Shown piece by piece: positions 43,797-52,133 of a DNA stretch of 64,000 bases (position 1 is its first letter; every line of letters starts with the position of its first letter). This DNA comes from Lewinellaceae bacterium (GTDB lineage: Bacteria > Bacteroidota > Bacteroidia > Chitinophagales > Saprospiraceae). Under the pieces are notes generated by a model that had not been told where the DNA came from, made no database searches, and saw only the letters and a program-made list of their open reading frames with translations. The DNA lies in contig JACJYR010000002.1 of the NCBI GenBank assembly GCA_020636005.1, positions 372,001 through 436,000 on the forward strand, written 5' to 3'. A program made the position numbers and the translations under genes.

Positions 43797-45251
43797 ATGG
43801 AGTCCAGCCTGGCCCGCAACAAAGCCCTTGGACCGCCTCAAAGAGGGGACAGCACCAACCAACAGCACGAACGCTACCTCGCTGCCGTACTTTTCCTCAT
43901 GGCAGCCATCTATTTCCTCCTCCATACAAAGTACTACCGCTACTACATTGACGATGCCTGGTGGGTGTCTGACATCTGGTATTTCATCAAAGAAGGCCGC
44001 ATGGAGGAAGTGCTCTTCCGGGCGCCCGATGCACCCGACCGGGTTATTATTTTTGGCAAACTTTACTTCTATATTTATGGGGCTTTTATGGAGTTGTTTG
44101 GCTGGACAAAAGGTGCGGCCCTCCTGCTTTCCAGCCTGATCACCTGGCTGGGGGCGGGCGTTTGGTGGCTGATAACCAGGCAGTTGCGCCTTTCGGGCAA
44201 CCTGCAAATATTGGTGCCGCTGGGCATCCTCATTTTTCCGGCCTTCTTCAGCGCCGCCCACTTGACCAGGCCGGACGCCCTGGTTTTCCTGTTGGTGTCG
44301 CTCACCTTTTTTGCCTTTCTGAAAAAACAGTATTTCCTGTCCGGGCTCCTCCTCCTCATGGCCATGGAAACCCACCTGATGGGCGTGACGGGGGCCTTCT
44401 ACTGCCTGGCCTGGGTGTTGTACCATTGGCGGGAATACCTCAGGGACTGGAAAAAATTCCTGGGCATTATCGCCCGTTGTGCTTTGGGTGCAGTGGCAGG
44501 TATGGGTTATTATTACCTACTGCACCAACATGAATTCTCCTTTGCCCTGCTGTACGATACGCTCACGATGTACAGCGGCATGAACAACTTCCGCTTTGGG
44601 TTCATCGTCAAATATTTCTTTCAGTACTATTGGTACCGCCATGCCTGGGAACTGCTGCTGTTGCTGGCCTCCCTGTTTATTTTCGTTAAAAATAAAATGT
44701 GGAAGGGGGGCCATTTTGCCTCCCTGCTGTTACCGGTCATGGTCTTATCGTCGTTTGTGACCGGCCGTCCGAACGCCAACTACATGATCTTTGTTTATCC
44801 GGCCTTCCTGCTGTTCATGTTCGATGTATTTGAACGGCGAGGGTGGTTGAAACCCATGCTCGTTTATGTGGGTGTTTCCCTGTCCATTTTATACGGCCTG
44901 ACTTTTTTTGCCAACCGGCATTTTGATTTCAAAAAAATCACCCAGGCCACGGCGCAAAACCTGCCCGATGACGGCCTGCCCCTGATAGCCATGCCAGACA
45001 ACTGGTTTGCAGCGCCGGGCCGCCCATTTTACCCGATTTACCCCTCCGTGCGCTACATCCCCGACCTGCACTTACAGGAATTTTACCTGATCCGCAACGA
45101 CTATATCAGCCACCACAGCCGCAATTACGATTCGCTCATCCAGTGGCTGGAGGAGCGGTTCGACTTTACCCTGGTGAAAAAATTCAATGCCTTCGAAGAC
45201 CAGGACGTTGAAATTTTTCACTGCAAACTCAAAAACCAGCCATCCTTATGA
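43797..45251 (+). CDS. Polytopic glycosyltransferase, ArnT/PMT-like (GT-C)
   Basis: 484 residues with about ten hydrophobic helices and a C-terminal soluble end. The periplasmic DD motif of GT-C enzymes is in YYIDDAWWVSDIWYF just after the first helix. Such enzymes move a sugar from a polyprenyl-phosphate carrier to lipid or protein. The downstream aminotransferase and ArnC/GtrB-like GT2 fit this: one makes an amino sugar, the other loads the lipid carrier. The 3' end overlaps the next gene by four bases. Confidence 0.85.
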   Translation: MESSLARNKALGPPQRGDSTNQQHERYLAAVLFLMAAIYFLLHTKYYRYYIDDAWWVSDIWYFIKEGRMEEVLFRAPDAPDRVIIFGKLYFYIYGAFMELFGWTKGAALLLSSLITWLGAGVWWLITRQLRLSGNLQILVPLGILIFPAFFSAAHLTRPDALVFLLVSLTFFAFLKKQYFLSGLLLLMAMETHLMGVTGAFYCLAWVLYHWREYLRDWKKFLGIIARCALGAVAGMGYYYLLHQHEFSFALLYDTLTMYSGMNNFRFGFIVKYFFQYYWYRHAWELLLLLASLFIFVKNKMWKGGHFASLLLPVMVLSSFVTGRPNANYMIFVYPAFLLFMFDVFERRGWLKPMLVYVGVSLSILYGLTFFANRHFDFKKITQATAQNLPDDGLPLIAMPDNWFAAPGRPFYPIYPSVRYIPDLHLQEFYLIRNDYISHHSRNYDSLIQWLEERFDFTLVKKFNAFEDQDVEIFHCKLKNQPSL

Positions 45252-46414
45252 ATGTGCCATTCAACAAACCTTACCTCTCCGGCCAGGAGTTTGCCTACAT
45301 GGCCACGGCGGCCAAAAACGGTAAACTTTCCGGCAACGGCGAGTTCACCAAAAAATGCCACGCTTTTTTTGAGCAACGCTATGGTTTCCGAAAATGCCTG
45401 CTCACCACCTCCGGCACCGATGCGCTCGAAATGGCCGCTATCCTGCTCAACCTGCAGCCGGGCGACGAAGTTATCATGCCCTCTTATACCTTCGTTTCCA
45501 CGGCCAACGCCTTCGTGATGCAGGGGGCGAAAATCGTCTTTTGCGACAGCATGCCCGGCCACCCCAATATTGACGCCGGGCAAATCGAAGCCCTCATCAC
45601 CCCCCGCACCAGGGCCATCGTGGTTGTGCACTACGCCGGGGCATCATGCGACATGGACGTGGTGATGACGCTGGCCCAGGCCTATGGCCTGCTCGTGGTA
45701 GAAGATGCGGCACAGGCTATTGATGGTTTTTACAAAAACCAGCCATTGGGGGGTATTGGCCACCTGGCGGCATTCTCGTTCCACGAAACCAAAAATATCA
45801 TTTGCGGGGAAGGCGGCATGTTGGTCGTCAACGATGAGCGGTTTGTGAAACGCTCAGAGATCATCTGGGAAAAAGGGACCAACCGCTCGGCGTTTTTCCG
45901 GGGCGAAGTGGCCAAGTACGATTGGGTGGACATCGGGTCTTCCTTCCTTCCTTCCGAAATGAACGCCGCCTTTTTGTACGCCCAATTGGAATGCCTGGAA
46001 GACATCCAGCAAAAGCGTAAAAACATCTGGAACTGCTACTACGAAGGTTTGAAGGGGTTGGCCGACGAAGGCTTGTTCCAACTGCCGGATGCCCTACCCT
46101 ATTCCTCCGAAAATGCCCACTGCTTTTATCTGGTCTGCCAATCGCAGGCCGAACGGAACGCCTTGATAAGCCATTTGAAAGCCCTCGGCATCCATACTGT
46201 TTTTCACTATCTCTCTTTGCACAAAAGCCCATTTTACCTCCAACGGCACGACGGCAGGCTGCTGCCCCATTCAGACCGGTTCACGGATTGCCTGCTTCGG
46301 TTTCCCCTCTTTTACGAACTGGAGTTGACGGAAGTAGCGGCAATCGTGGGGGCTGTGTGCAGTTTCTTTGAAAAAAAGCGCCTGAAGGCGAAGCGGCTCG
46401 TCGCTGTATTTTAA
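45248..46414 (+). CDS. wecE: dTDP-4-amino-4,6-dideoxygalactose transaminase-like aminotransferase
   Basis: 388 residues, DegT/DnrJ/EryC1/StrS family, fold-type I. It opens NVPFNKPYLSGQEFAYM, typical of RffA/WecE, with TTSGTDALEMAAILL, VEDAAQA and the PLP lysine in FHETKNIICGEGG. It converts a dTDP-4-keto-6-deoxy sugar to the amino sugar. The ATG overlaps the preceding glycosyltransferase stop (ATGA), implying coupling. Confidence 0.93.
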   Translation: MNVPFNKPYLSGQEFAYMATAAKNGKLSGNGEFTKKCHAFFEQRYGFRKCLLTTSGTDALEMAAILLNLQPGDEVIMPSYTFVSTANAFVMQGAKIVFCDSMPGHPNIDAGQIEALITPRTRAIVVVHYAGASCDMDVVMTLAQAYGLLVVEDAAQAIDGFYKNQPLGGIGHLAAFSFHETKNIICGEGGMLVVNDERFVKRSEIIWEKGTNRSAFFRGEVAKYDWVDIGSSFLPSEMNAAFLYAQLECLEDIQQKRKNIWNCYYEGLKGLADEGLFQLPDALPYSSENAHCFYLVCQSQAERNALISHLKALGIHTVFHYLSLHKSPFYLQRHDGRLLPHSDRFTDCLLRFPLFYELELTEVAAIVGAVCSFFEKKRLKAKRLVAVF

Positions 46415-46708
46415 TAAATGGCCATTCATGCGCATAACGGGTTGTATTGTAAAGTTCATGGAGTTTTCTGGTAGTCAAATCATATTGATTTTAAAAGTCT
46501 CCACGATTTCAAACAGCACCAAATGTGTCGAATACACTGGGCACTAATAGGTTTTCCCGGATTTCAGGACAGGTGTTGCAAATGCTGTTTGCTTTTGGCC
46601 AAAATCAAACAGCCAATGGCTAAAAGCAATTTTTCAAATGCACGACTTGTCCCGGTTTCCGGGAAAACCTATTTGCGCAGCGCATAAAACAACAAAAAGC
46701 AACAGGAC
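46415..46708. other. Spacer mostly occupied by a foldback element
   Basis: The 294-base gap between the aminotransferase and GT2 genes contains the foldback element at 46546-46673. The remaining bases show no gene or clear promoter. Confidence 0.5.
46546..46673. mobile_element. 128-bp foldback MITE-like element
   Basis: AATAGGTTTTCCCGG (46546-46560) and its exact reverse complement (46659-46673) form 15-bp ends. The interior continues as an imperfect palindrome: TTGCTTTTGGCC-like on one arm against GGCTAAAAGCAA on the other, and GGACAGGT against ACTTGTCC. If the true ends are GGTTTTCCCGG, a TA dinucleotide flanks both sides, as in Tc1/IS630-type insertions. No open frame. Confidence 0.65.
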
Positions 46709-47695
46709 ATGCCACCCGACATCAGCATCGTCATTCCGGTTTATAACAGCGAGGGAATCCTGGCCGAACTGAACGCCCAGGTGCGAAAGGCATTGGCCGG
46801 TTTCCCCTACGAGCTTATCCTGGTGGACGACCGCAGCCGTGACCAAAGCTGGAAGGCCATCCAACAACTGGCACAGCAGGACGAGCACGTGCTGGGTATC
46901 CGCCTCCGCAAAAACAGCGGGCAGGACAATGCCCTCATGGCCGGTATGCGGGCCGCACGGGGCAACTACGTGGTTATCATGGACGACGACCTGCAGCACT
47001 CGCCCTTCGACATCCTCAAGCTGCACGAGGCCTGTGGGGAATACGATGTTTGCTTCGCAAAATTCACCACCAAAAAACAAGCAGCCTGGAAAAACCTGGG
47101 CAGTTGGCTGAATGGTAAAGTAGCCGAAAAGCTGATTGACAAGCCACCGCATATCTACCTGTCGCCGTTTAAAATCATCAAGAAGGACGTAGTCGGGGAA
47201 ATCATCAAGTACAATGGCCCCTACCCCTATATTGACGGGCTGCTGTTCATGGTCACCGCCCATGTCACACAGTTGGAGGGCATTACCCACTACCGGCGGC
47301 ACGAAGGCCGGAGCAACTACAACCTTTGGCGCTCCATCAAGGTTTTTTTAAAACTGGCCACCAATTTCTCCATTGTGCCGCTGCGCCTGGCCACCGTGCT
47401 CGGCTTCGCCAGTGCCATCCTCAGTTTTTTGCTCAGCGTTGGTTTTTTTATCGAGTACCTCCTTTCCGACCGGTCGCCCGAAGGCTGGACCAGCCTCATG
47501 CTCATTACATTGTTCCTTGGCGGGGTGGTGCTCATAGCGATTGGCATCATGGGCGAGTACGTCGGCAGGGTTTTCCTCTACATGAACCGCTCGGCCAATG
47601 TTTTTTCGGTGGCCGAAACGGCATCGAAGAAACCCATCGTAAGAGACGAAACGCCCATGCAGGAAACGATCGCCAACTACACTCGACGCCAATAG
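46709..47695 (+). CDS. Polyprenyl-phosphate glycosyltransferase, GtrB/ArnC-like (GT2)
   Basis: 328 residues. GT-A domain: ISIVIPVYNSEGILAELNAQ, LVDDRSRDQSW, and DxD in VIMDDDLQHSP. Two C-terminal membrane helices (LATVLGFASAILSFLLSVGF and LMLITLFLGGVVLIAIGIMG) are typical of GtrB/DPM1-type enzymes. It would load a sugar onto undecaprenyl phosphate for the ArnT-like enzyme encoded at 43797-45251. Confidence 0.92.
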   Translation: MPPDISIVIPVYNSEGILAELNAQVRKALAGFPYELILVDDRSRDQSWKAIQQLAQQDEHVLGIRLRKNSGQDNALMAGMRAARGNYVVIMDDDLQHSPFDILKLHEACGEYDVCFAKFTTKKQAAWKNLGSWLNGKVAEKLIDKPPHIYLSPFKIIKKDVVGEIIKYNGPYPYIDGLLFMVTAHVTQLEGITHYRRHEGRSNYNLWRSIKVFLKLATNFSIVPLRLATVLGFASAILSFLLSVGFFIEYLLSDRSPEGWTSLMLITLFLGGVVLIAIGIMGEYVGRVFLYMNRSANVFSVAETASKKPIVRDETPMQETIANYTRRQ

Positions 47696-47823
47696 GTTTT
47701 GTGCAAATGAGCAACAGGGTTGAGACAGTTTAGATAGTTGGGAAGGGTTGAGATGGTTTATTCCTCTGCACCTGTCCCCTACAAATATTCGAGTACAGCC
47801 ACAACGTAGTTGCCTGCTCCTCC

Positions 47824-48210
47824 TCAGCCACCTTCGCCATCCCATTCCTTCAGGAAAGAAGTGATATGCCCAATAAGCTGTTCTTCGAGGTCTTTTTCTT
47901 TTGCCTTTTTGGAAAGGGTAAGGAAATCAAAAATATAGGGGTCTTTCAAGGCTTGTTGGACAAGCTCGGAATCCGGCTCAGGCAGCGTAATGGAAAAATT
48001 GGAAATGGCTTTACCCTGCCAATTGTAAAGTTTGGTTTCAATCTGCATGGTCATTACATTTCTCGACCAGCCGTTTTCGATAGCCTGAGCGGCATACCAA
48101 AGGCGCTCTTTGGGAGTGCTGCACTTTTGAAGCAGGGTAATGTATCGGAAGTGGCTATGGCAGTTTGTCCTATTTCACGAGGAACTTCAAGCCGGAGTTT
48201 GGGGTGCTGC
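47824..48210 (-). pseudogene. DUF1016 (YhcG-like PDDEXK nuclease) gene fragment
   Basis: An intact 76-codon frame from 48054 reads ISNFSITLPEPDSELVQQAL, then DPYIFDFLTLSKKAKEKDLE and LIGHITSFLKEW, the conserved middle of YhcG/DUF1016 proteins. The same frame continues upstream to about 48200 with SHFRYITLLQK and ERLWYAAQAIENGWSRNV, also family sequence. The N-terminal part is broken and everything after HITSFLKEW, including the PDDEXK nuclease core, is missing. This is a decayed remnant, not a working gene. Confidence 0.78.
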
Positions 48211-48300
48211 GGAGCGAGGCGTAAAATGATATCCCGTTACAATTGATTTATTTCCCTACATTTATGAGGTGGTTCTTTTTCACGGAATAACCTCATTTGT

Positions 48301-51300
48301 ATGAACATCGCCATGCCCGCCAAGACCCTGCTGATTTTCCTGGCAAGTTGGCTTTGCAGCCAGTTTTGCTTGGCGCAAATCCATGTCAAGTCAGATGCCA
48401 ATGGCAAAAACGATGGTACTTCCTGGCAGGACGCCTTCACCCATCTGCAGGATGCACTGACTACTGCCAAAAACGGCGACGAAATCTGGGTGGCAGCGGG
48501 AACCTACCTGCCCGGCAAGCCCGGCGACCCTGAAACTTCGGCTTTTCTCCTTACCAAAAACCTGCGGCTCTACGGCGGCTTTTCCGGCACCGAATCCAGC
48601 CTCTCTGAACGGGAATTTGCCCACCACCCTACCATCCTTTCCGGCGACCTCAACCAGGACGACATAGCAGGCGATTTCAAATCCAATCGCTCCGACAACG
48701 TTTGGAATATCCTGTTGGTAAAAAACGAAACGGCGGCGGTCCCGCTCATTGACGGGTTTACGTTTGAAGGCGGCCATGCAGATGGTGAAATAAAGCTCGG
48801 ATACGAATCAAGAGGTGGAGGCATATTCACATTCGGCCCGGTTGAATTGCGCAATTGCCAATTCAGGCAGAATTATGCGAAGCAGGATGGCGGGGCTGTT
48901 TTTTTCTGGGATTCCTTATTGGTGGAAAAACCCAAAATTCTAAATCCAGCCTTTCGAATGGTGGTGGACAGTTGCCGGTTCGAACATAATTATGCGGGAG
49001 AATCAGGGGGGGCGATGTGCCAGGCTTTGATAAATAGCCAAATATCGGCCTCCTATATCGGGCATTCAGTTTTTTCTGGAAATAAAAACTTGCAGGCAGG
49101 AGGTGCCCTTGAAATTTATAACAAGGTTGCCAATTCAAATATTGAAATTAAGGGTTGCATTTTTGAAAAAAATATAGCGGAGTTGGGCGGGGCAGTCATT
49201 TGCATCATTAAAGCTGAAAATGCCATCACCACTTTTTCCGATTGCCATTTTTGGGAAAATATAGCGGTGGATAATTTTGCGGAAAAAGTAGCTACCGGTG
49301 GGGGCGCCATCCGCTTTACCTTTTTTACCGGTGCAGAAGCCTCAACTGGCAAAGTGAAAGATTGCACCTTTTCAAAAAATACAACCGAATTGTACGGCGG
49401 TGCGCTTAGCATTTATTCTGAGCAGGATGTAAAAAATAATTCCGTCGCCATTGACAGTTGTTTTTTTGATAAAAATGAATCGGATATGGGCGGTGCCATT
49501 GCATTCTTGCCACTGGGGCAGGCCGATTCATTGTCGGTAACCCGCAGCCGTTTTTTGGAAAACAAGGTGACAGACAACAACCCAAAGTTTTTCTCCGGCG
49601 GAGGTGCCATTGGGCTTTCATATTGGGGGGAGTCAAAAAAGAGCTACGCCAAGATTGAAGACTGCATGTTTGAAAAAAACGAAAGCCAAGGGGACGGTGG
49701 CGGTGCTATTGTTATAAAGCCTTTCAGCCGTTCCAATTTTTCTACTATTCTTGGTTGCACGTTTCTAAGCAATCACACCAGCGGCAAAGGCGGGGCCTTG
49801 CTTTACGACAACGTCAATGGAAATTACAAATTGGAGGATTGCACCTTCAGGAACAACAAAGCGGAAGCGGGCGGGGACAGGGTTCAGGAAGGGAAAGCAG
49901 TGGATATTTCCCTGTTTTTTCTGTTTTACCAGGGAGCGTTGTGGATGCAGGTACTTTACAGTTTGGTCATGTTCCTGATTGCCAGGGAACGGACCATGCT
50001 TTATTATGCCTTGGTGATTTTGGGAGCCTCCTTATTTTCTTTTTCCATGCATCATATCTATCAGTTTTCTTTTTATCCGAATGATTTTTTATATTCAACA
50101 GGGCATATAGCTACCATCCGGGTAAGTCTTATGTTAATCATATTCAGTGCTTTAAAATTTGCACAGCACTATTTGAATGTCAATCAATATTATCCACGAT
50201 TCAGTAAAATATTCCACTACTATATTGGCATTTATTTATGCTATGAGTTTTTAAATACCTTGCATTATACAGGATTGTGGCCATTTCGTGGAATACTGGA
50301 AACCATTTGGACCAGAAGCGCCGAATTGTTGATTCTTATCGGGCTTGTTACCCCCTTTGTTTTGGCTTTTCTTATTTACAGAAAGGGTTTTAAACCTGCC
50401 AAATATTTGCTCCCTGCTTTTATATTCATCGGCTTCTCAAGTGTGTTTGGGATTTATATTAATATATTTTACGGCCAACCAAACAATGTCGAAAACATGG
50501 TCAGCGGTGTGTTCAATTTATTGGCCATTATCGCCGTCGGCCTGGCCAATGGCTACCGTACCAACCTACTGAAAAAAGATAAGGAGCGTGCGGAAAAACT
50601 GGCCGAACTGGACACCGCCAAAACCCGCCTCTACACCAACATCACCCACGAATTCCGTACGCCGCTGACCGTCATCATGGGTGCATCCGACATGGTGAAA
50701 GGCAACGAGCAGGAGAAAAAACTCATCCAACGCAACAGCCGCCAACTGCTGCAACTCATCAATCAAATGCTCGACCTCTCCAAGCTGGAAGCCGGAGCGT
50801 TGATACTGGAACCCCAGCAAGGCGATATTGTCCCGTTCCTGGAATACATCGTTGAGTCCTTTCAGTCGCTGGCGGCCTCGAAGCATATCCAGCTCACTTT
50901 TTACCGGGAATTGGATGAATTGGTCATGGACTTCGATGCCGAAAAAGTGCAGCAAATCGTCACCAATTTGCTGTCCAACGCCATCAAGTTCACCCCGGAA
51001 TCGGGCAAAGTTGTGGTGCATGTGAAACAGGAATTGCGGAAGCAGAAACCCACGCTGATGTTGAAAGTCAGGGACAATGGAAAGGGCATTGCCGAGGCAG
51101 CGCTTCCCCATGTGTTCGACCGCTTCTATCAGGCAGATGCCACCGACGCCAGGGGTAGTGAAGGGACTGGCATTGGGCTGGCGCTGGTCAAGGAATTGGT
51201 GCAGCTGATGAACGGCGAAATAACGGTGACGAGTGTGATGAACAAAGGCAGCGAGTTCACGGTGGCCATTCCTGTCACCAAAAACGCACCAGTGCAAGGG

Positions 51301-52128
51301 GCGGTCTTTCCCGCTGACGATTATGCACCGGCGGCGGCGCAGGAGGAGGAGGAAATGGCCCCTATTTTTCAGCCACCTACTGATGATTTGCCCCTGGTTT
51401 TGATAGTGGAGGACAACCGGGATGTGGTCAGTTTCATCAAATCCTGCCTGCGCAGAAAATACCGGATGGAGGTCGCCCGAAACGGGAAGGACGGGATTGA
51501 AAAAGCGCTGGACATCGTGCCGGACATCATCATCAGCGACGTGATGATGCCGGAGAAGGATGGCTACACTCTTTGCCGGACGCTGAAGGAAGACGAGCGC
51601 ACCAGTCATGTGCCCATCATTTTGCTCACTGCCAAAGCAACGCAGGAAGACCGGGTGCACGGCCTCGAAGTGGGGGCCGACGCCTACCTGAGCAAGCCCT
51701 TCGACCGGGAGGAACTGGAAGTTCGGCTGCAAAAACTGATTGAACTGCGGCGGCAACTGCAAGCCCGTTACCAGGACATGTCCAACCAAGCCAAATCACC
51801 GGCCAGCAGGGAGGATATTTTCATTCAAAAACTCCGAACCGCCGTCGAGGAAAATATGGAAGACGAGTCGTTCGGCATCACCGAACTGTGCCAGGCCGTT
51901 GGCCTTAGCCGGATGCAGGTACACCGCAAATTGAAGGCGCTGACCGGGATACCTGCCACCCAGTTCATCCATTCCATCCGTCTGCAAAAAGCCCATCAAC
52001 TGCTCCTGGACACCGACCTCAATGTGTCGGAAGTGGCCTATCAGGTTGGCTTTTCCGACCATTCTTATTTTACGAAGTTGTTTGTGAAGGAGTTTGGGGT
52101 GCGGCCTTCGGAGGTGAGGGAGGGGTGA
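48301..52128 (+). CDS. Hybrid two-component sensor/regulator with a beta-helix sensor domain
   Basis: 1275 residues. A signal peptide (to about 26) is followed by a right-handed parallel beta-helix (about 27-530) with recurring GGA/GGGA turns (FEKNIAELGGAVICI, FSKNTTELYGGALSIY). Residues about 536-765 are seven membrane helices of 7TMR-DISM type. Then come HisKA with His783 (NITHEFRTPLT), HATPase (GTGIGLALVKELV), receiver with Asp1080 (IIISDVMMPEKDG) and an AraC-type HTH (about 1175-1275). It is a one-protein sensor, kinase, receiver and transcription factor. Bases about 49000-50560 are visibly richer in A+T than either side. The start codon at 48301 is followed by a second ATG at 48313. Confidence 0.93.
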   Translation: MNIAMPAKTLLIFLASWLCSQFCLAQIHVKSDANGKNDGTSWQDAFTHLQDALTTAKNGDEIWVAAGTYLPGKPGDPETSAFLLTKNLRLYGGFSGTESSLSEREFAHHPTILSGDLNQDDIAGDFKSNRSDNVWNILLVKNETAAVPLIDGFTFEGGHADGEIKLGYESRGGGIFTFGPVELRNCQFRQNYAKQDGGAVFFWDSLLVEKPKILNPAFRMVVDSCRFEHNYAGESGGAMCQALINSQISASYIGHSVFSGNKNLQAGGALEIYNKVANSNIEIKGCIFEKNIAELGGAVICIIKAENAITTFSDCHFWENIAVDNFAEKVATGGGAIRFTFFTGAEASTGKVKDCTFSKNTTELYGGALSIYSEQDVKNNSVAIDSCFFDKNESDMGGAIAFLPLGQADSLSVTRSRFLENKVTDNNPKFFSGGGAIGLSYWGESKKSYAKIEDCMFEKNESQGDGGGAIVIKPFSRSNFSTILGCTFLSNHTSGKGGALLYDNVNGNYKLEDCTFRNNKAEAGGDRVQEGKAVDISLFFLFYQGALWMQVLYSLVMFLIARERTMLYYALVILGASLFSFSMHHIYQFSFYPNDFLYSTGHIATIRVSLMLIIFSALKFAQHYLNVNQYYPRFSKIFHYYIGIYLCYEFLNTLHYTGLWPFRGILETIWTRSAELLILIGLVTPFVLAFLIYRKGFKPAKYLLPAFIFIGFSSVFGIYINIFYGQPNNVENMVSGVFNLLAIIAVGLANGYRTNLLKKDKERAEKLAELDTAKTRLYTNITHEFRTPLTVIMGASDMVKGNEQEKKLIQRNSRQLLQLINQMLDLSKLEAGALILEPQQGDIVPFLEYIVESFQSLAASKHIQLTFYRELDELVMDFDAEKVQQIVTNLLSNAIKFTPESGKVVVHVKQELRKQKPTLMLKVRDNGKGIAEAALPHVFDRFYQADATDARGSEGTGIGLALVKELVQLMNGEITVTSVMNKGSEFTVAIPVTKNAPVQGAVFPADDYAPAAAQEEEEMAPIFQPPTDDLPLVLIVEDNRDVVSFIKSCLRRKYRMEVARNGKDGIEKALDIVPDIIISDVMMPEKDGYTLCRTLKEDERTSHVPIILLTAKATQEDRVHGLEVGADAYLSKPFDREELEVRLQKLIELRRQLQARYQDMSNQAKSPASREDIFIQKLRTAVEENMEDESFGITELCQAVGLSRMQVHRKLKALTGIPATQFIHSIRLQKAHQLLLDTDLNVSEVAYQVGFSDHSYFTKLFVKEFGVRPSEVREG

Positions 52129-52133
52129 GGGTG

